Part shown: piece by piece, positions 1-6,575 of the stretch
Layout of the letters: every line of letters starts with the position of its first letter
Position numbering within the stretch: the first letter of the stretch is position 1
From: an uncultured Caryophanales bacterium
GTDB lineage: Bacteria > Bacillota_I > Bacilli_A > RFN20 > CAG-826
Direction of reading: 5' to 3'
Assembly (NCBI GenBank): GCA_937895315.1
Contig: CALAWM010000098.1
Location: 1 to 11,696 of the forward strand
DNA: 11,696 bases
The notes under the pieces: model-generated
Database searches by the model: none
The model's input: only the letters and a program-made list of their open reading frames with translations
What the model was told of the DNA's origin: nothing
Position numbers and translations under genes: made by a program

Positions 1-68
1 AACGGACCAGTATTAAACCACGGTCGAGTGAACCTGAAGAAGCCATCTTTATTGGTATTAACGACTAA
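1..68 (+). CDS. C-terminal tail of an upstream gene, probably SecDF (5' partial)
   Basis: Reading from base 3, 21 codons run open to TAA at 66-68 and give a tail ending in EEAIFIGIND. The codons (AGT, GAA, ATT, GGT) resemble those of the neighbouring genes, and a terminator follows 20 bases later, so this looks like a true gene end. Too little remains for identification by motif. In Bacillus the gene just before recJ is secDF, the membrane subunit of the Sec translocase that aids protein export, and a charged cytoplasmic tail fits that protein. The SecDF name rests on synteny only. That the segment is the end of some coding gene is fairly safe. Confidence 0.5.
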   Translation, partial: RTSIKPRSSEPEEAIFIGIND

Positions 69-87
69 TATTAATTAAATAACTAAC

Positions 88-118
88 AAAAGTACTACCC
101 ATGTGGTAGTATTTTTTT
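88..118 (+). terminator. Rho-independent terminator abutting the recJ start
   Basis: ACTACC at 94-99 pairs with GGTAGT at 105-110 around a five-base loop. The stem extends outward through A/T pairs (88-93 with 111-116) and is followed by seven T (112-118). It would end transcription of the upstream gene. Its U-tract touches the ATG of recJ at 119, so any transcript carrying recJ either reads through or starts within or next to this hairpin. Confidence 0.8.
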
Positions 119-1663
119 ATGAATGAATTTCTAAATAAAGTATTAAAGTATTATGATCTTAGTCTTGAAGAATATGAAAAATTAAGTGCCCCGGTCACTT
201 TAAATGATTTACCATATGCTTACGCCTTTTTTAACTTTGAAAAGTTTATGATGCGGATTGAAGAAGCCATTAAAAATGACGAAGAAGTCGTGATTTATGG
301 TGATTATGACGCCGATGGAATTATGGCGACAAGTATTTTAAAGAAGGCCTTTTTAAAGCGCGGGAAAAACGTTTATACGATGATTCCAAGCCGTTATAAG
401 GATGGTTATGGCTTAAACGAAAGGGCCGTTAATCGCCTCCATAAACGCGGGATCACCTTAATTATTACCGTTGATAATGGCGTTAGTGCGCATAAAGCAA
501 TTAAACACGCCAATAGCCTTGGCATCGATGTTTTAGTAAGTGATCACCATGAATTAAGCGCGACCTTACCTGATGCCTACGCCGTTTTACATCCCGATTT
601 AAGTTCTTTACCCGCTATTAATAGTTGCGGGGCATATATGGCACTTGTTATAAGTTATGGATTACTTACATATTATGATGAATATTTAGTTGGTTTAGCG
701 GCAATCGCCACTTTGGCCGATATGATGCCCTTAGTCGACCGCAACCGCACAGTCGTTAAGTTAGGTATCAGTTTTTTAAATAAAAATAAACCATTTAGTG
801 TTTCGACTTTAAATGGGAGCCAACTATTTGACGAAGTATCCCTTGGAATGCGCGTTGCGCCCCGCATTAACGCTTTAGGACGTTTAAGTCAAAACTATGA
901 AGCTAATATTTTAGTCGAATACTTTACCACCGACGATGTAAAAAGAATGTATGACATCAGCGCTTATGTCGAAAAAGTATATGAAGAACGCAAAAATCTT
1001 AGTAAAGCCAGTGAATTAAGTGAAGAAGAACTAAATAATCCCGCGATTGTATTATTAACCACTGAATTAGAAGGGATTTTAGGGCTTATTGCCCAAAGTT
1101 ACTTATTGACCCATAATAAACCCGCCCTTATTTTTACCGAAAGTAGTGAAGATGACACGCTTATTAAAGGAAGCGCGCGTAGTAGCAGTGGTTTTAACGT
1201 TGTCGAAGCCTTCGCCGCATTAAAAAACTACATTCTCGCCAGTGGCGGTCACCCTGAAGCAGGCGGATTAACAATTAAAAAAGCTGACTTCCTTAACTTT
1301 AAACGTGATTTTCTTGCTTACGCCGCGCTAAATCCTTTAGTTTTGAAGAAAGAAAAATATATTGAAGCGCACTTTGAAGATCTTAATCCGGAAAACTATA
1401 AGATTATCAATAATCTTGCCCCTTTCGGCTTCAAATTCCCGTCGCCAACCATCAAAATTGTTGACGGAAATACCTATAAATATACGTACTCACGCGACGG
1501 AAAACATGTTATTTCAACCTTAGAAAACGGGATAAAACTCATTGGTTTTAGCCTTGGTGAAGAAGCAAGAAATAAAAAAGAATTTGCAATTTACGGCACT
1601 TTTTCGCAAAGTGAGTTCCGGAATGTTGTAAGTATTGAATTTAAAATTAAGCAAATAATTTAA
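119..1663 (+). CDS. recJ: Single-stranded-DNA-specific 5'-3' exonuclease RecJ, short form
   Basis: RecJ degrades single-stranded DNA 5' to 3' in recombinational and mismatch repair, using metal ions held by DHH-family motifs. The protein has 514 residues. Visible motifs are GDYDADGIMA (61-70), TVDNG (117-121), SDHHE (141-145) and ADMMPL (200-205), plus RVAPRINALGR (245-255), typical of RecJ. The DHHA1 domain carries GSARSSSGF (351-359) and SGGHPEAGG (375-383). About 130 C-terminal residues follow, probably the OB-like DNA-binding part. All catalytic motifs are present, so it should be active. It is much shorter than Bacillus RecJ (about 786 residues) and lacks that extended C-terminus. ATG 119 is the first possible start because TAG at 107-109 closes the frame, but it has no Shine-Dalgarno and follows a terminator U-tract directly. 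The next Met codons (residues 44-45) would cut off conserved sequence. Confidence 0.93.
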   Translation: MNEFLNKVLKYYDLSLEEYEKLSAPVTLNDLPYAYAFFNFEKFMMRIEEAIKNDEEVVIYGDYDADGIMATSILKKAFLKRGKNVYTMIPSRYKDGYGLNERAVNRLHKRGITLIITVDNGVSAHKAIKHANSLGIDVLVSDHHELSATLPDAYAVLHPDLSSLPAINSCGAYMALVISYGLLTYYDEYLVGLAAIATLADMMPLVDRNRTVVKLGISFLNKNKPFSVSTLNGSQLFDEVSLGMRVAPRINALGRLSQNYEANILVEYFTTDDVKRMYDISAYVEKVYEERKNLSKASELSEEELNNPAIVLLTTELEGILGLIAQSYLLTHNKPALIFTESSEDDTLIKGSARSSSGFNVVEAFAALKNYILASGGHPEAGGLTIKKADFLNFKRDFLAYAALNPLVLKKEKYIEAHFEDLNPENYKIINNLAPFGFKFPSPTIKIVDGNTYKYTYSRDGKHVISTLENGIKLIGFSLGEEARNKKEFAIYGTFSQSEFRNVVSIEFKIKQII

Positions 1664-1690
1664 AAACCCCTTTTAATGAGTATAAATGTT

Positions 1691-1721
1691 TTGTATCTAT
1701 GTATAGATATGGTAATATTAT
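1691..1721 (+). promoter_or_regulatory. Candidate promoter of the lipoprotein gene with an internal palindrome
   Basis: TTGTAT at 1691-1696 could be a -35 element. TATTAT (1716-1721) or TAATAT (1713-1718) could be the -10, with spacing of 19 or 16. Between them lies an exact inverted repeat, TATCTA (1694-1699), TGTA, TAGATA (1704-1709), placed where a repressor would block polymerase. recJ ends at 1663 with no convincing terminator after it, so some read-through from recJ is also possible. The match to consensus is moderate. Confidence 0.4.
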
Positions 1722-1747
1722 TATGTAGTAAGAAAAGGAGGAATATA

Positions 1748-3301
1748 ATGAAAAAAAGAAATTTACTTTTACTACCTCTTTTCATGCTTGTTTTAGCAGG
1801 ATGTACAAAACCACCTGTCGCAAGCAGTGAAGAACCACCTGTCACAAGTACTGAACCCATTACTGATGATAGTGAAGAATTACCAAGTGTAAGTGAAGAA
1901 CCACCAACCTCTGTTGATGAAACGGTTATCACTCCAATCAAAGACGCTCGTCTAAAAGAAGGCACAGCAGTCACTGTTCAAGGTGTTGCTACAGCCGTTT
2001 ATGGCATGGCAGGCGGAAAATTCGGCGCCATCTTACAACAAGATGATCACGCGATTACGCTCCCATTCCTTTTAGAAGCTGATCTTGCTCTATTTGCTAT
2101 TGGTGATGTAGTCCAAGCTTCTGGTACTATTCAAACCTTTAATGGTTTAATTCAACTTGATACCCCAACTGTTAAAAAAGTTGATGTCACCATGGCTGCC
2201 CCAGTTGCTCATGTCTTAACCACATGGGATCAAGCTGCAATGGAAGGCATGGATGCCCGTTGGGTTAAAGTCGAAGGCTTACAAAAAGTCGGCGGCGTTA
2301 TTGATCCAACCAAAAATAGCCCAATCGATGTTAAGTTCCCAGGCGAAGCCACAACCTTCCAACTCTACATGTCTGGCTATATTGCCACTGCTGACAAAGA
2401 AGCTTTAACGACAAAGATTAATGAAATGGGATCAACCGATACCATTAACTTTGAAGGACCACTTGGACGTTATAATAACTTCCAATTAAATCCAGTCAAT
2501 GAAGCAACCGTCACCATCGTTAAAGGTGAACCACCAGTTGGTCCAGTTGCTCCAACTGCTTTAGCTTTTAGCCCAGCCTCAAAACTTCTTAAGGGAGCCG
2601 AAACTTTCCAAACCACTTTAGTTCCTACCCCTGGTGATGCCACTTTAGATGGATTAGTTTATGCTTCAAGTGATGAAGCCGTTGCTACCGTTAGCGCCAC
2701 CGGTTTAATTACCGCTGTTGCTCCTGGTCTTGCTGATATTACTGCAACAGTCGGCACCGTCGTTGGTACCTTCAAAGTTGAAGTTATTCCTGCAAATGCT
2801 ACTGTTATTGCTTCCCCAGCCACCAGCACTAATATGACCCCAAGCGTCAACGAAGCTGAAAAATTTGGCTTTGTCCCTGCTGACATTTATATTGCTGCTG
2901 AAAAAGGATCCGCTAGTACAGTCGTTGGTTTATATGCTGACTTAAGACTCTACGGAAACCGTGCCGATGGTAACGGAAACCTTTTCTCTGTCTATGTCCC
3001 AACTGGCAAAATGATTACCAGTATCTCAATTGATTTTGGTGCAACCACTAATGGTGGAACCGCTGAATTCAAACATGGTGATCAAACTGTTGCTTTAACT
3101 AACGAACAAGTCTTAAATGTGAAACACGAAGTTAATAGCATCGCCGTTAATGGTTTTTCCATTAAAAATAACCTTTCTGGCGGCACTTCAAACCCACAAA
3201 TTCGTATTAATAAGATTCTTCTTGTTATTGAAGATGGCACCCCAACCTCTGTCCTTCCAGGACAACCAAGTGACTTTACCCCACCAGCCAGTCGTCGTTG
3301 A
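1748..3301 (+). CDS. Surface lipoprotein with OB-fold-like and Ig-like (Big2) domains; main part of a frameshifted gene
   Basis: The start is ATG 1748, five bases after a strong AAGGAGGA (1735-1742). A longer in-frame start at 1676 has no such site. Residues 1-18 are a lipoprotein signal with lipobox LVLAGC, so Cys19 would be lipidated and the protein anchored outside the membrane. Residues 20-56 form a Pro/Glu/Ser linker. Residues about 57-258 look like two beta-rich OB-fold-like modules. Residues about 268-347 form a bacterial Ig-like 2 domain (VYASSDEAVATVSATGLITA). Residues about 350-495 form another beta-rich module. Frame is lost at 3278-3301 and the protein stops after 517 residues, while coding continues in the next frame to 3899. 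Such modules accompany nucleases in secreted proteins of related bacteria, but no nuclease motif is visible here. Serine codons (TCT, TCA, TCC besides AGT) are more mixed than in recJ. Function unknown; a DNA- or ligand-binding surface protein is a guess. Confidence 0.8.
   Translation: MKKRNLLLLPLFMLVLAGCTKPPVASSEEPPVTSTEPITDDSEELPSVSEEPPTSVDETVITPIKDARLKEGTAVTVQGVATAVYGMAGGKFGAILQQDDHAITLPFLLEADLALFAIGDVVQASGTIQTFNGLIQLDTPTVKKVDVTMAAPVAHVLTTWDQAAMEGMDARWVKVEGLQKVGGVIDPTKNSPIDVKFPGEATTFQLYMSGYIATADKEALTTKINEMGSTDTINFEGPLGRYNNFQLNPVNEATVTIVKGEPPVGPVAPTALAFSPASKLLKGAETFQTTLVPTPGDATLDGLVYASSDEAVATVSATGLITAVAPGLADITATVGTVVGTFKVEVIPANATVIASPATSTNMTPSVNEAEKFGFVPADIYIAAEKGSASTVVGLYADLRLYGNRADGNGNLFSVYVPTGKMITSISIDFGATTNGGTAEFKHGDQTVALTNEQVLNVKHEVNSIAVNGFSIKNNLSGGTSNPQIRINKILLVIEDGTPTSVLPGQPSDFTPPASRR
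3278..3301 (+). other. Frame-change junction in the lipoprotein gene
   Basis: The upstream frame reads ACC CCA CCA GCC AGT CGT CGT TGA, stopping at 3299-3301. The frame shifted by +1 reads CAG CCA GTC GTC GTT GAA from 3285 and stays open to 3897. One extra base or two lost bases would explain this. The four-C run at 3279-3282 is the obvious site for an indel, real or from sequencing. No Shine-Dalgarno-like stimulator or classic slippery heptamer is visible, so programmed frameshifting is the less likely reading. Confidence 0.75.
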
Positions 3302-3899
3302 ACCAAAAACGATCGCTCAATTCCTCGCCGAAGCTGATGGTTTTGAAGCCATTATTACTGGTGTTATTACCAATTTAGGACCTTACAACTCATTTACCAT
3401 TGAAGATGCCACTGGTGCAACCCACTACCGTGTCTCTGGTAAAAACGCTGCTTCTGACCCATTAGGATTTGCCGTTGGTGATCAAGTTACCGCCCACGTC
3501 AAAAAAGCAATATTCAATGGCTTACTCCAAGCTGAATTCGTTGCCGACCAAGTAGTCGTTGCTGGCCCAGTTGCGTTCCCAAACACTGCTGTTGCCTTAA
3601 CTTCTGTTTTAGCAGCTGACTTATTACCAAATTCTGGTCGTAGAGTTACTGGTGAACTTACTGTTGTTAGCTATTCCGCTGACTCATATGGAACCAAAAT
3701 TCTCGTTTTAACCGACGGAACAAATGAAGTCAATTTAAAACTTGACAACCGTCTCCCAAATTTTGTTCAATTTGATTATGTGGCTACTTTAGTTGCTGGC
3801 GATATCGTGATTCTTGATGGCGCAGTTATTTCTGTTGCAAGCAATACTCCATTACTCTTTGCCGACAATGCAGCCCAACTCGTTAAAAAGACCGTCTAA
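3285..3899 (+). CDS. Displaced 3' part of the lipoprotein gene: two further OB-fold-like modules
   Basis: These 204 codons, in the +1 frame relative to the preceding part, end at TAA 3897-3899. The reading resembles the first half of the lipoprotein. One module (EPKTIAQFLAEADGFEAI through about residue 95) has the strand pattern of an extracellular OB-fold: short helix, beta strands, ITGVITNLGPYNSFTIED, then a GDQVTAHVKK turn. A second, looser module (about 96-204) contains SGRRVTGELTVVS and LVAGDIVILDGA. No start codon with a ribosome site precedes it. ATG codons in this frame at 3150 and 3234 lie inside the other reading frame and give non-homologous residues before the junction. It is therefore best read as the end of the 1748 gene; repaired, that gene would encode about 716 residues. 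No catalytic residues are recognisable. Confidence 0.65.
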   Translation, partial: QPVVVEPKTIAQFLAEADGFEAIITGVITNLGPYNSFTIEDATGATHYRVSGKNAASDPLGFAVGDQVTAHVKKAIFNGLLQAEFVADQVVVAGPVAFPNTAVALTSVLAADLLPNSGRRVTGELTVVSYSADSYGTKILVLTDGTNEVNLKLDNRLPNFVQFDYVATLVAGDIVILDGAVISVASNTPLLFADNAAQLVKKTV

Positions 3900-3930
3900 T
3901 ACGGAATAATTAAATTTATTTATAATTATG

Positions 3931-3963
3931 AAAGATCTCTGGACTTCCCAGAGGTCTTTTTTT
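3931..3963 (+). terminator. Rho-independent terminator of the lipoprotein gene
   Basis: A 12-bp stem, AAAGATCTCTGG (3931-3942) with CCAGAGGTCTTT (3948-3959), contains one G-T pair, closes a five-base loop and is followed by T through 3963. It separates the lipoprotein gene from relA. Confidence 0.93.
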
Positions 3964-4000
3964 ATTCTGAAAGTTCGGATATATGAATATATGATAATTT

Positions 4001-4021
4001 TGCTATAATAAAATATAGGAG
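4001..4021 (+). promoter_or_regulatory. Extended -10 promoter and ribosome site of relA
   Basis: TGCTATAAT at 4001-4009 is a perfect -10 with the TG extension. No good -35 lies 17 bases upstream, as is usual for extended -10 promoters. Transcription should begin near 4016. AGGAG at 4017-4021 then lies at the very 5' end of the transcript, eight bases before GTG 4030. A tandem 8-base repeat (ATATATGA, 3979-3994) lies just upstream, in the AT-rich part of the region. Confidence 0.7.
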
Positions 4022-4029
4022 AAAATGAA

Positions 4030-6246
4030 GTGGAACCAATTAAAGATCCAAAGTTACCGTTACCGGAAGTACATTCCTGGACCGACGTTACTGACGTCTT
4101 TTTTCTCTATATTACTGATAAAAAAGACCGCGATAACATCCAAAAGGCATATGACTTTGCCAAACTTAAACACGAAGGCCAATTTCGGAAGAGCGGATTA
4201 CCATATATTCATCATCTAATTGAAGTTGCTTATATTTTAGCTTCGTTAAACGCTGGACCAAGCACAATAATTGCCGGACTTTTACATGATGTCGTTGAAG
4301 ACACCGATTGCACCGTGAATGACATTCAAAAAGAGTGGGGTAAAGATGTCGCAATGATTGTTGATAGCGTCACCAAGATTCAACGCTTAAAACTTAGTAA
4401 AAAAGGTGATGATAGTTCCTTTGTCTATGAAGATCACCGCAAAATCTTTTTAGGAATGGCAAAAGACATCCGGGTAATTATTATTAAACTCGCCGACCGT
4501 CTCCATAACTTACGCACATTATATTACTTAAAGCCCGAAAGGCAACTAGCGATTGCTAAAGAAACAATGGCGGTTTATGCCCCGATTGCTGGACGCTTAG
4601 GGATGGGAAAAATTAAGGCAGAAATGGAAGATTTGAGTCTAAAATACATCGAACCTGATGTTTATTACCATATCCTTGAACTTGTCGAACAAAAATCACC
4701 AAACTTACAAAAAGCCCTTACCGAAGTTAGTAAACGGATTGCCGATATTTTATATAAAAATAATATTAAATTTGAAATGAAATTTCGCGTAAAATCAATC
4801 TATTCCATCTATAAGAAGATGAAAGAGAAAGATAATGATTTTGATAAAATTTATGACTTAATGGCCTTACGGATTATTACCCCTACCGAATTAAATTGCT
4901 ATGAAATATTAGGCTTAATCCACGCGACATATCGCCCAGTGACGGGACGCTTTAAAGATTATATCGCGATGCCGAAAAGTAACATGTACCAAAGTCTTCA
5001 CACCACAATCTTTAGTGGGGACGGGAATGCGCTTGAAGTGCAAATTAGAACACCAGAGATGGATCAAATCGCTGACTCTGGGGTTGCGGCACACTGGGCA
5101 TATAAAGAAGGTACAAACTATAATCCGGAAAAAGAACAACGTGAAATTGAAAATAAATTACACTGGCTCCGAGATTTTGTCGGTATTAGTTATCAAACCG
5201 GCGATAATGCCAAAGAATACATGGAAACATTAACCAAAGAAATCTTTGAAACTAGTGTTTATGTTTTCACACCAAAAGGAAATGTCGTTGAATTACCAAG
5301 CGGGGCGACTCCCCTTGATTTTGCCTATAAAATTCACACCAAAGTCGGTGATAGCGCGGTTGGAGCACTCGTTAATGATAAACTGGTCGCAATGAATACT
5401 CCGCTTAAAACCGGTGATATTTGCGAAATTAGAACAAGTAAGACCGCGACTGGTCCCACTGAATCATGGCTCAACATTGCCACGACGAATAGTGCCCGAA
5501 ATCACATTCGTAAAGTTTTAGCGCGGAAAAATCAACTATTAACCCGTGATGAAAATATTGAAAAAGGCCGGGGATCATTAAATGATGCCTTTAAAGAACG
5601 TGGGTTTGCCGAACATGAAGTCGAAACACATGTTAACAAGCCCCAAGTATTAAAACATTTTGAAGTTAGTGACTTTAATGAACTATTATTGCTCGTATAT
5701 TCACGGAATGTGACGCCAAGTTCGATTTTAGATTACTTAAAGCTCGATCGCCGCGACCATATTGGCAAAATGCTTAGTAAAGGTCGGAAAGTAGAAGATG
5801 CCAAAAATCCAGTGCTTGTTCCAGGGGCCGGTACGGTCGCTGTAACGTTAGGAAATTGCTGTACGCCAATCCCGGGGGATGAAATCGTTGGTTACATTAC
5901 CAAAGGTAAAGGCATTACCGTTCACCGCGTAACTTGCCCAAATATCGCTAAAGTAATTGACCGGGCGGTCGAAGTCTTTTGGAATCCTAATAGTCAAACA
6001 AAACTATACCCGCTTGATTTAAGTGTTAAATGTCTTGACCGGGACAATCTATTAGTCGATATAATGAATGCTTTAAGCCAAGCAAAGGTTACCCTTAGCA
6101 AAATTAAAGCAACATATCATCCAACAACGAGAACAAGTGTGATTGATGTCACGATTTTGATTGGGGACTTAACACAACTAAGTGGCGTGCAAAATATTAT
6201 CGGTCAAATTGACTCAGTTTACAAAATTGAACGTGTTTTCCATTAA
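4030..6246 (+). CDS. relA: Bifunctional (p)ppGpp synthetase/hydrolase (RelA/SpoT family, Rel)
   Basis: Makes (p)ppGpp from ATP and GDP/GTP when uncharged tRNA enters the ribosome, and hydrolyses it otherwise, setting the stringent response. It has 738 residues, typical for long Rel. The HD hydrolase carries H62, H86-D87 in LLHDVVEDT and D156 in LADRLHNLRTL, all the metal ligands expected of an active hydrolase. The synthetase has D276 in YDLMALRIIT, the GRFKD motif (306-310), YQSLHTT (320-326) and E336 in LEVQIRT. The RxKD form is the one found in bifunctional Rel enzymes, unlike monofunctional RelA. The TGS domain spans about 407-468 (VYVFTPKG). The zinc-finger-like region has C610, C611, H632 and C636, and the ACT domain is about 662-736. 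GTG 4030 is chosen because it is spaced eight bases from AGGAG and opens the Rel frame; ATG 4025 is out of frame. The gene has its own promoter and no clear terminator. Confidence 0.96.
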   Translation: MEPIKDPKLPLPEVHSWTDVTDVFFLYITDKKDRDNIQKAYDFAKLKHEGQFRKSGLPYIHHLIEVAYILASLNAGPSTIIAGLLHDVVEDTDCTVNDIQKEWGKDVAMIVDSVTKIQRLKLSKKGDDSSFVYEDHRKIFLGMAKDIRVIIIKLADRLHNLRTLYYLKPERQLAIAKETMAVYAPIAGRLGMGKIKAEMEDLSLKYIEPDVYYHILELVEQKSPNLQKALTEVSKRIADILYKNNIKFEMKFRVKSIYSIYKKMKEKDNDFDKIYDLMALRIITPTELNCYEILGLIHATYRPVTGRFKDYIAMPKSNMYQSLHTTIFSGDGNALEVQIRTPEMDQIADSGVAAHWAYKEGTNYNPEKEQREIENKLHWLRDFVGISYQTGDNAKEYMETLTKEIFETSVYVFTPKGNVVELPSGATPLDFAYKIHTKVGDSAVGALVNDKLVAMNTPLKTGDICEIRTSKTATGPTESWLNIATTNSARNHIRKVLARKNQLLTRDENIEKGRGSLNDAFKERGFAEHEVETHVNKPQVLKHFEVSDFNELLLLVYSRNVTPSSILDYLKLDRRDHIGKMLSKGRKVEDAKNPVLVPGAGTVAVTLGNCCTPIPGDEIVGYITKGKGITVHRVTCPNIAKVIDRAVEVFWNPNSQTKLYPLDLSVKCLDRDNLLVDIMNALSQAKVTLSKIKATYHPTTRTSVIDVTILIGDLTQLSGVQNIIGQIDSVYKIERVFH

Positions 6247-6315
6247 AAAACCATCAAAAGTAATTAATTAGTAGTTTTATAGTTATTAAATAGTATATAT
6301 TGCGATTAGGATAAA

Positions 6316-6344
6316 TTGACTATATATGTTTTTTAATTTATAAT
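6316..6344 (+). promoter_or_regulatory. Sigma-A-type promoter of the T-box leader and hisS operon
   Basis: TTGACT (6316-6321), a 17-base spacer and a perfect TATAAT (6339-6344) predict a transcript starting near 6351, just before stem I of the T-box leader. This is the closest match to consensus in the window. No rho-independent terminator is visible between relA and this promoter. Confidence 0.9.
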
Positions 6345-6350
6345 TAAAAC

Positions 6351-6557
6351 GTCCAAGACATGGTTTTACATAATAGTTCGGGTAAAGAGACTAGTTGGCA
6401 GGTGCGAAACTAGCGAAAAATATAATGTAATGACACCATCGAGACATGTCCTTAAGAAATAAGAGGACCGTAGACGTCGTTACCGTCTTGAGTGCGTTAT
6501 TTTAACGAAGTAAGGTGGTACCGCGGATCTTGTCCGTCCTTATACTGCCTTTTTTTA
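6351..6557 (+). promoter_or_regulatory. T-box riboswitch controlling hisS-aspS-tkt, with overlapping Asp/His specifier
   Basis: The leader binds uncharged tRNA and then favours an antiterminator, raising expression of the synthetase genes. The T-box sequence AAGGTGGTACCGCG is at 6512-6525. Stem I has a base helix GACATG/CATGTC (6357-6362 with 6445-6450), helix TTACAT/ATGTAA (6366-6371 with 6425-6430), an AG-bulge-like AAAGAGA (6384-6390) and a distal hairpin CTAGTT/AACTAG (6391-6396 with 6408-6413) with GGTGCGA in its loop. The specifier side reads TGACAC (6431-6436), holding GAC (Asp) overlapping CAC (His). A small hairpin AGACG/CGTCT (6472-6488) fits stem III. The antiterminator pairs 6512-6515 with 6538-6541 and 6523-6527 with 6533-6537, leaving the bulge TGGTACC for the tRNA acceptor end. 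The discriminator-pairing base is T6519. The helices were drawn by hand, so exact boundaries are approximate. Confidence 0.93.
6512..6556 (+). terminator. T-box intrinsic terminator, alternative to the antiterminator
   Basis: AAGGTGGTA (6512-6520) can pair with TACTGCCTT (6543-6551), with two wobble pairs. The inner helix GCGGA/TCCGT (6523-6527 with 6533-6537) stacks inside, and seven T follow (6550-6556). This fold hides the tRNA-binding bulge, so it excludes the antiterminator, as expected for a transcriptional T-box. Confidence 0.85.
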
Positions 6558-6575
6558 TTTAATAGGAGGAAATTT

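Noticed and set aside
673..867. Minus-strand open frames within recJ, relA, hisS, aspS and tkt
   Set aside because: All lie inside strongly supported plus-strand genes, have no ribosome sites and give no recognisable protein.
1660..1676. Terminator after recJ (TTAAAA, ACCCC, TTTTAA)
   Set aside because: The stem has only six A/T pairs and there is no further U-tract, so it is too weak to call.
3150..3284. Independent gene starting at ATG 3150 for the second half of the lipoprotein
   Set aside because: The first 45 codons overlap well-behaved coding sequence of the first frame, have no ribosome site and look unlike any domain. Homology to OB modules begins only after the junction.
3299..3301. 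TGA read as tryptophan, extending the lipoprotein in frame
   Set aside because: The in-frame continuation gives basic, non-domain residues, while the +1 frame gives a proper OB-like module. Trp is TGG throughout and TGG/TGA mixing is not seen in the other genes.
3290..3302. RF2-type programmed +1 frameshift at CGT TGA
   Set aside because: No Shine-Dalgarno-like stimulator lies upstream, and slippage from CGT to GTT would pair poorly.
3979..3994. Tandem ATATATGA repeat as a regulator site or origin element
   Set aside because: Two copies of an AT-rich octamer upstream of a promoter are expected by chance in this composition; mentioned only as context.
6360..6413. Leader peptide of 17 codons starting at ATG 6360 inside the T-box leader
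   Set aside because: It lies within stem I helices, has no ribosome site and no run of His or Asp codons. The T-box structure explains the sequence.
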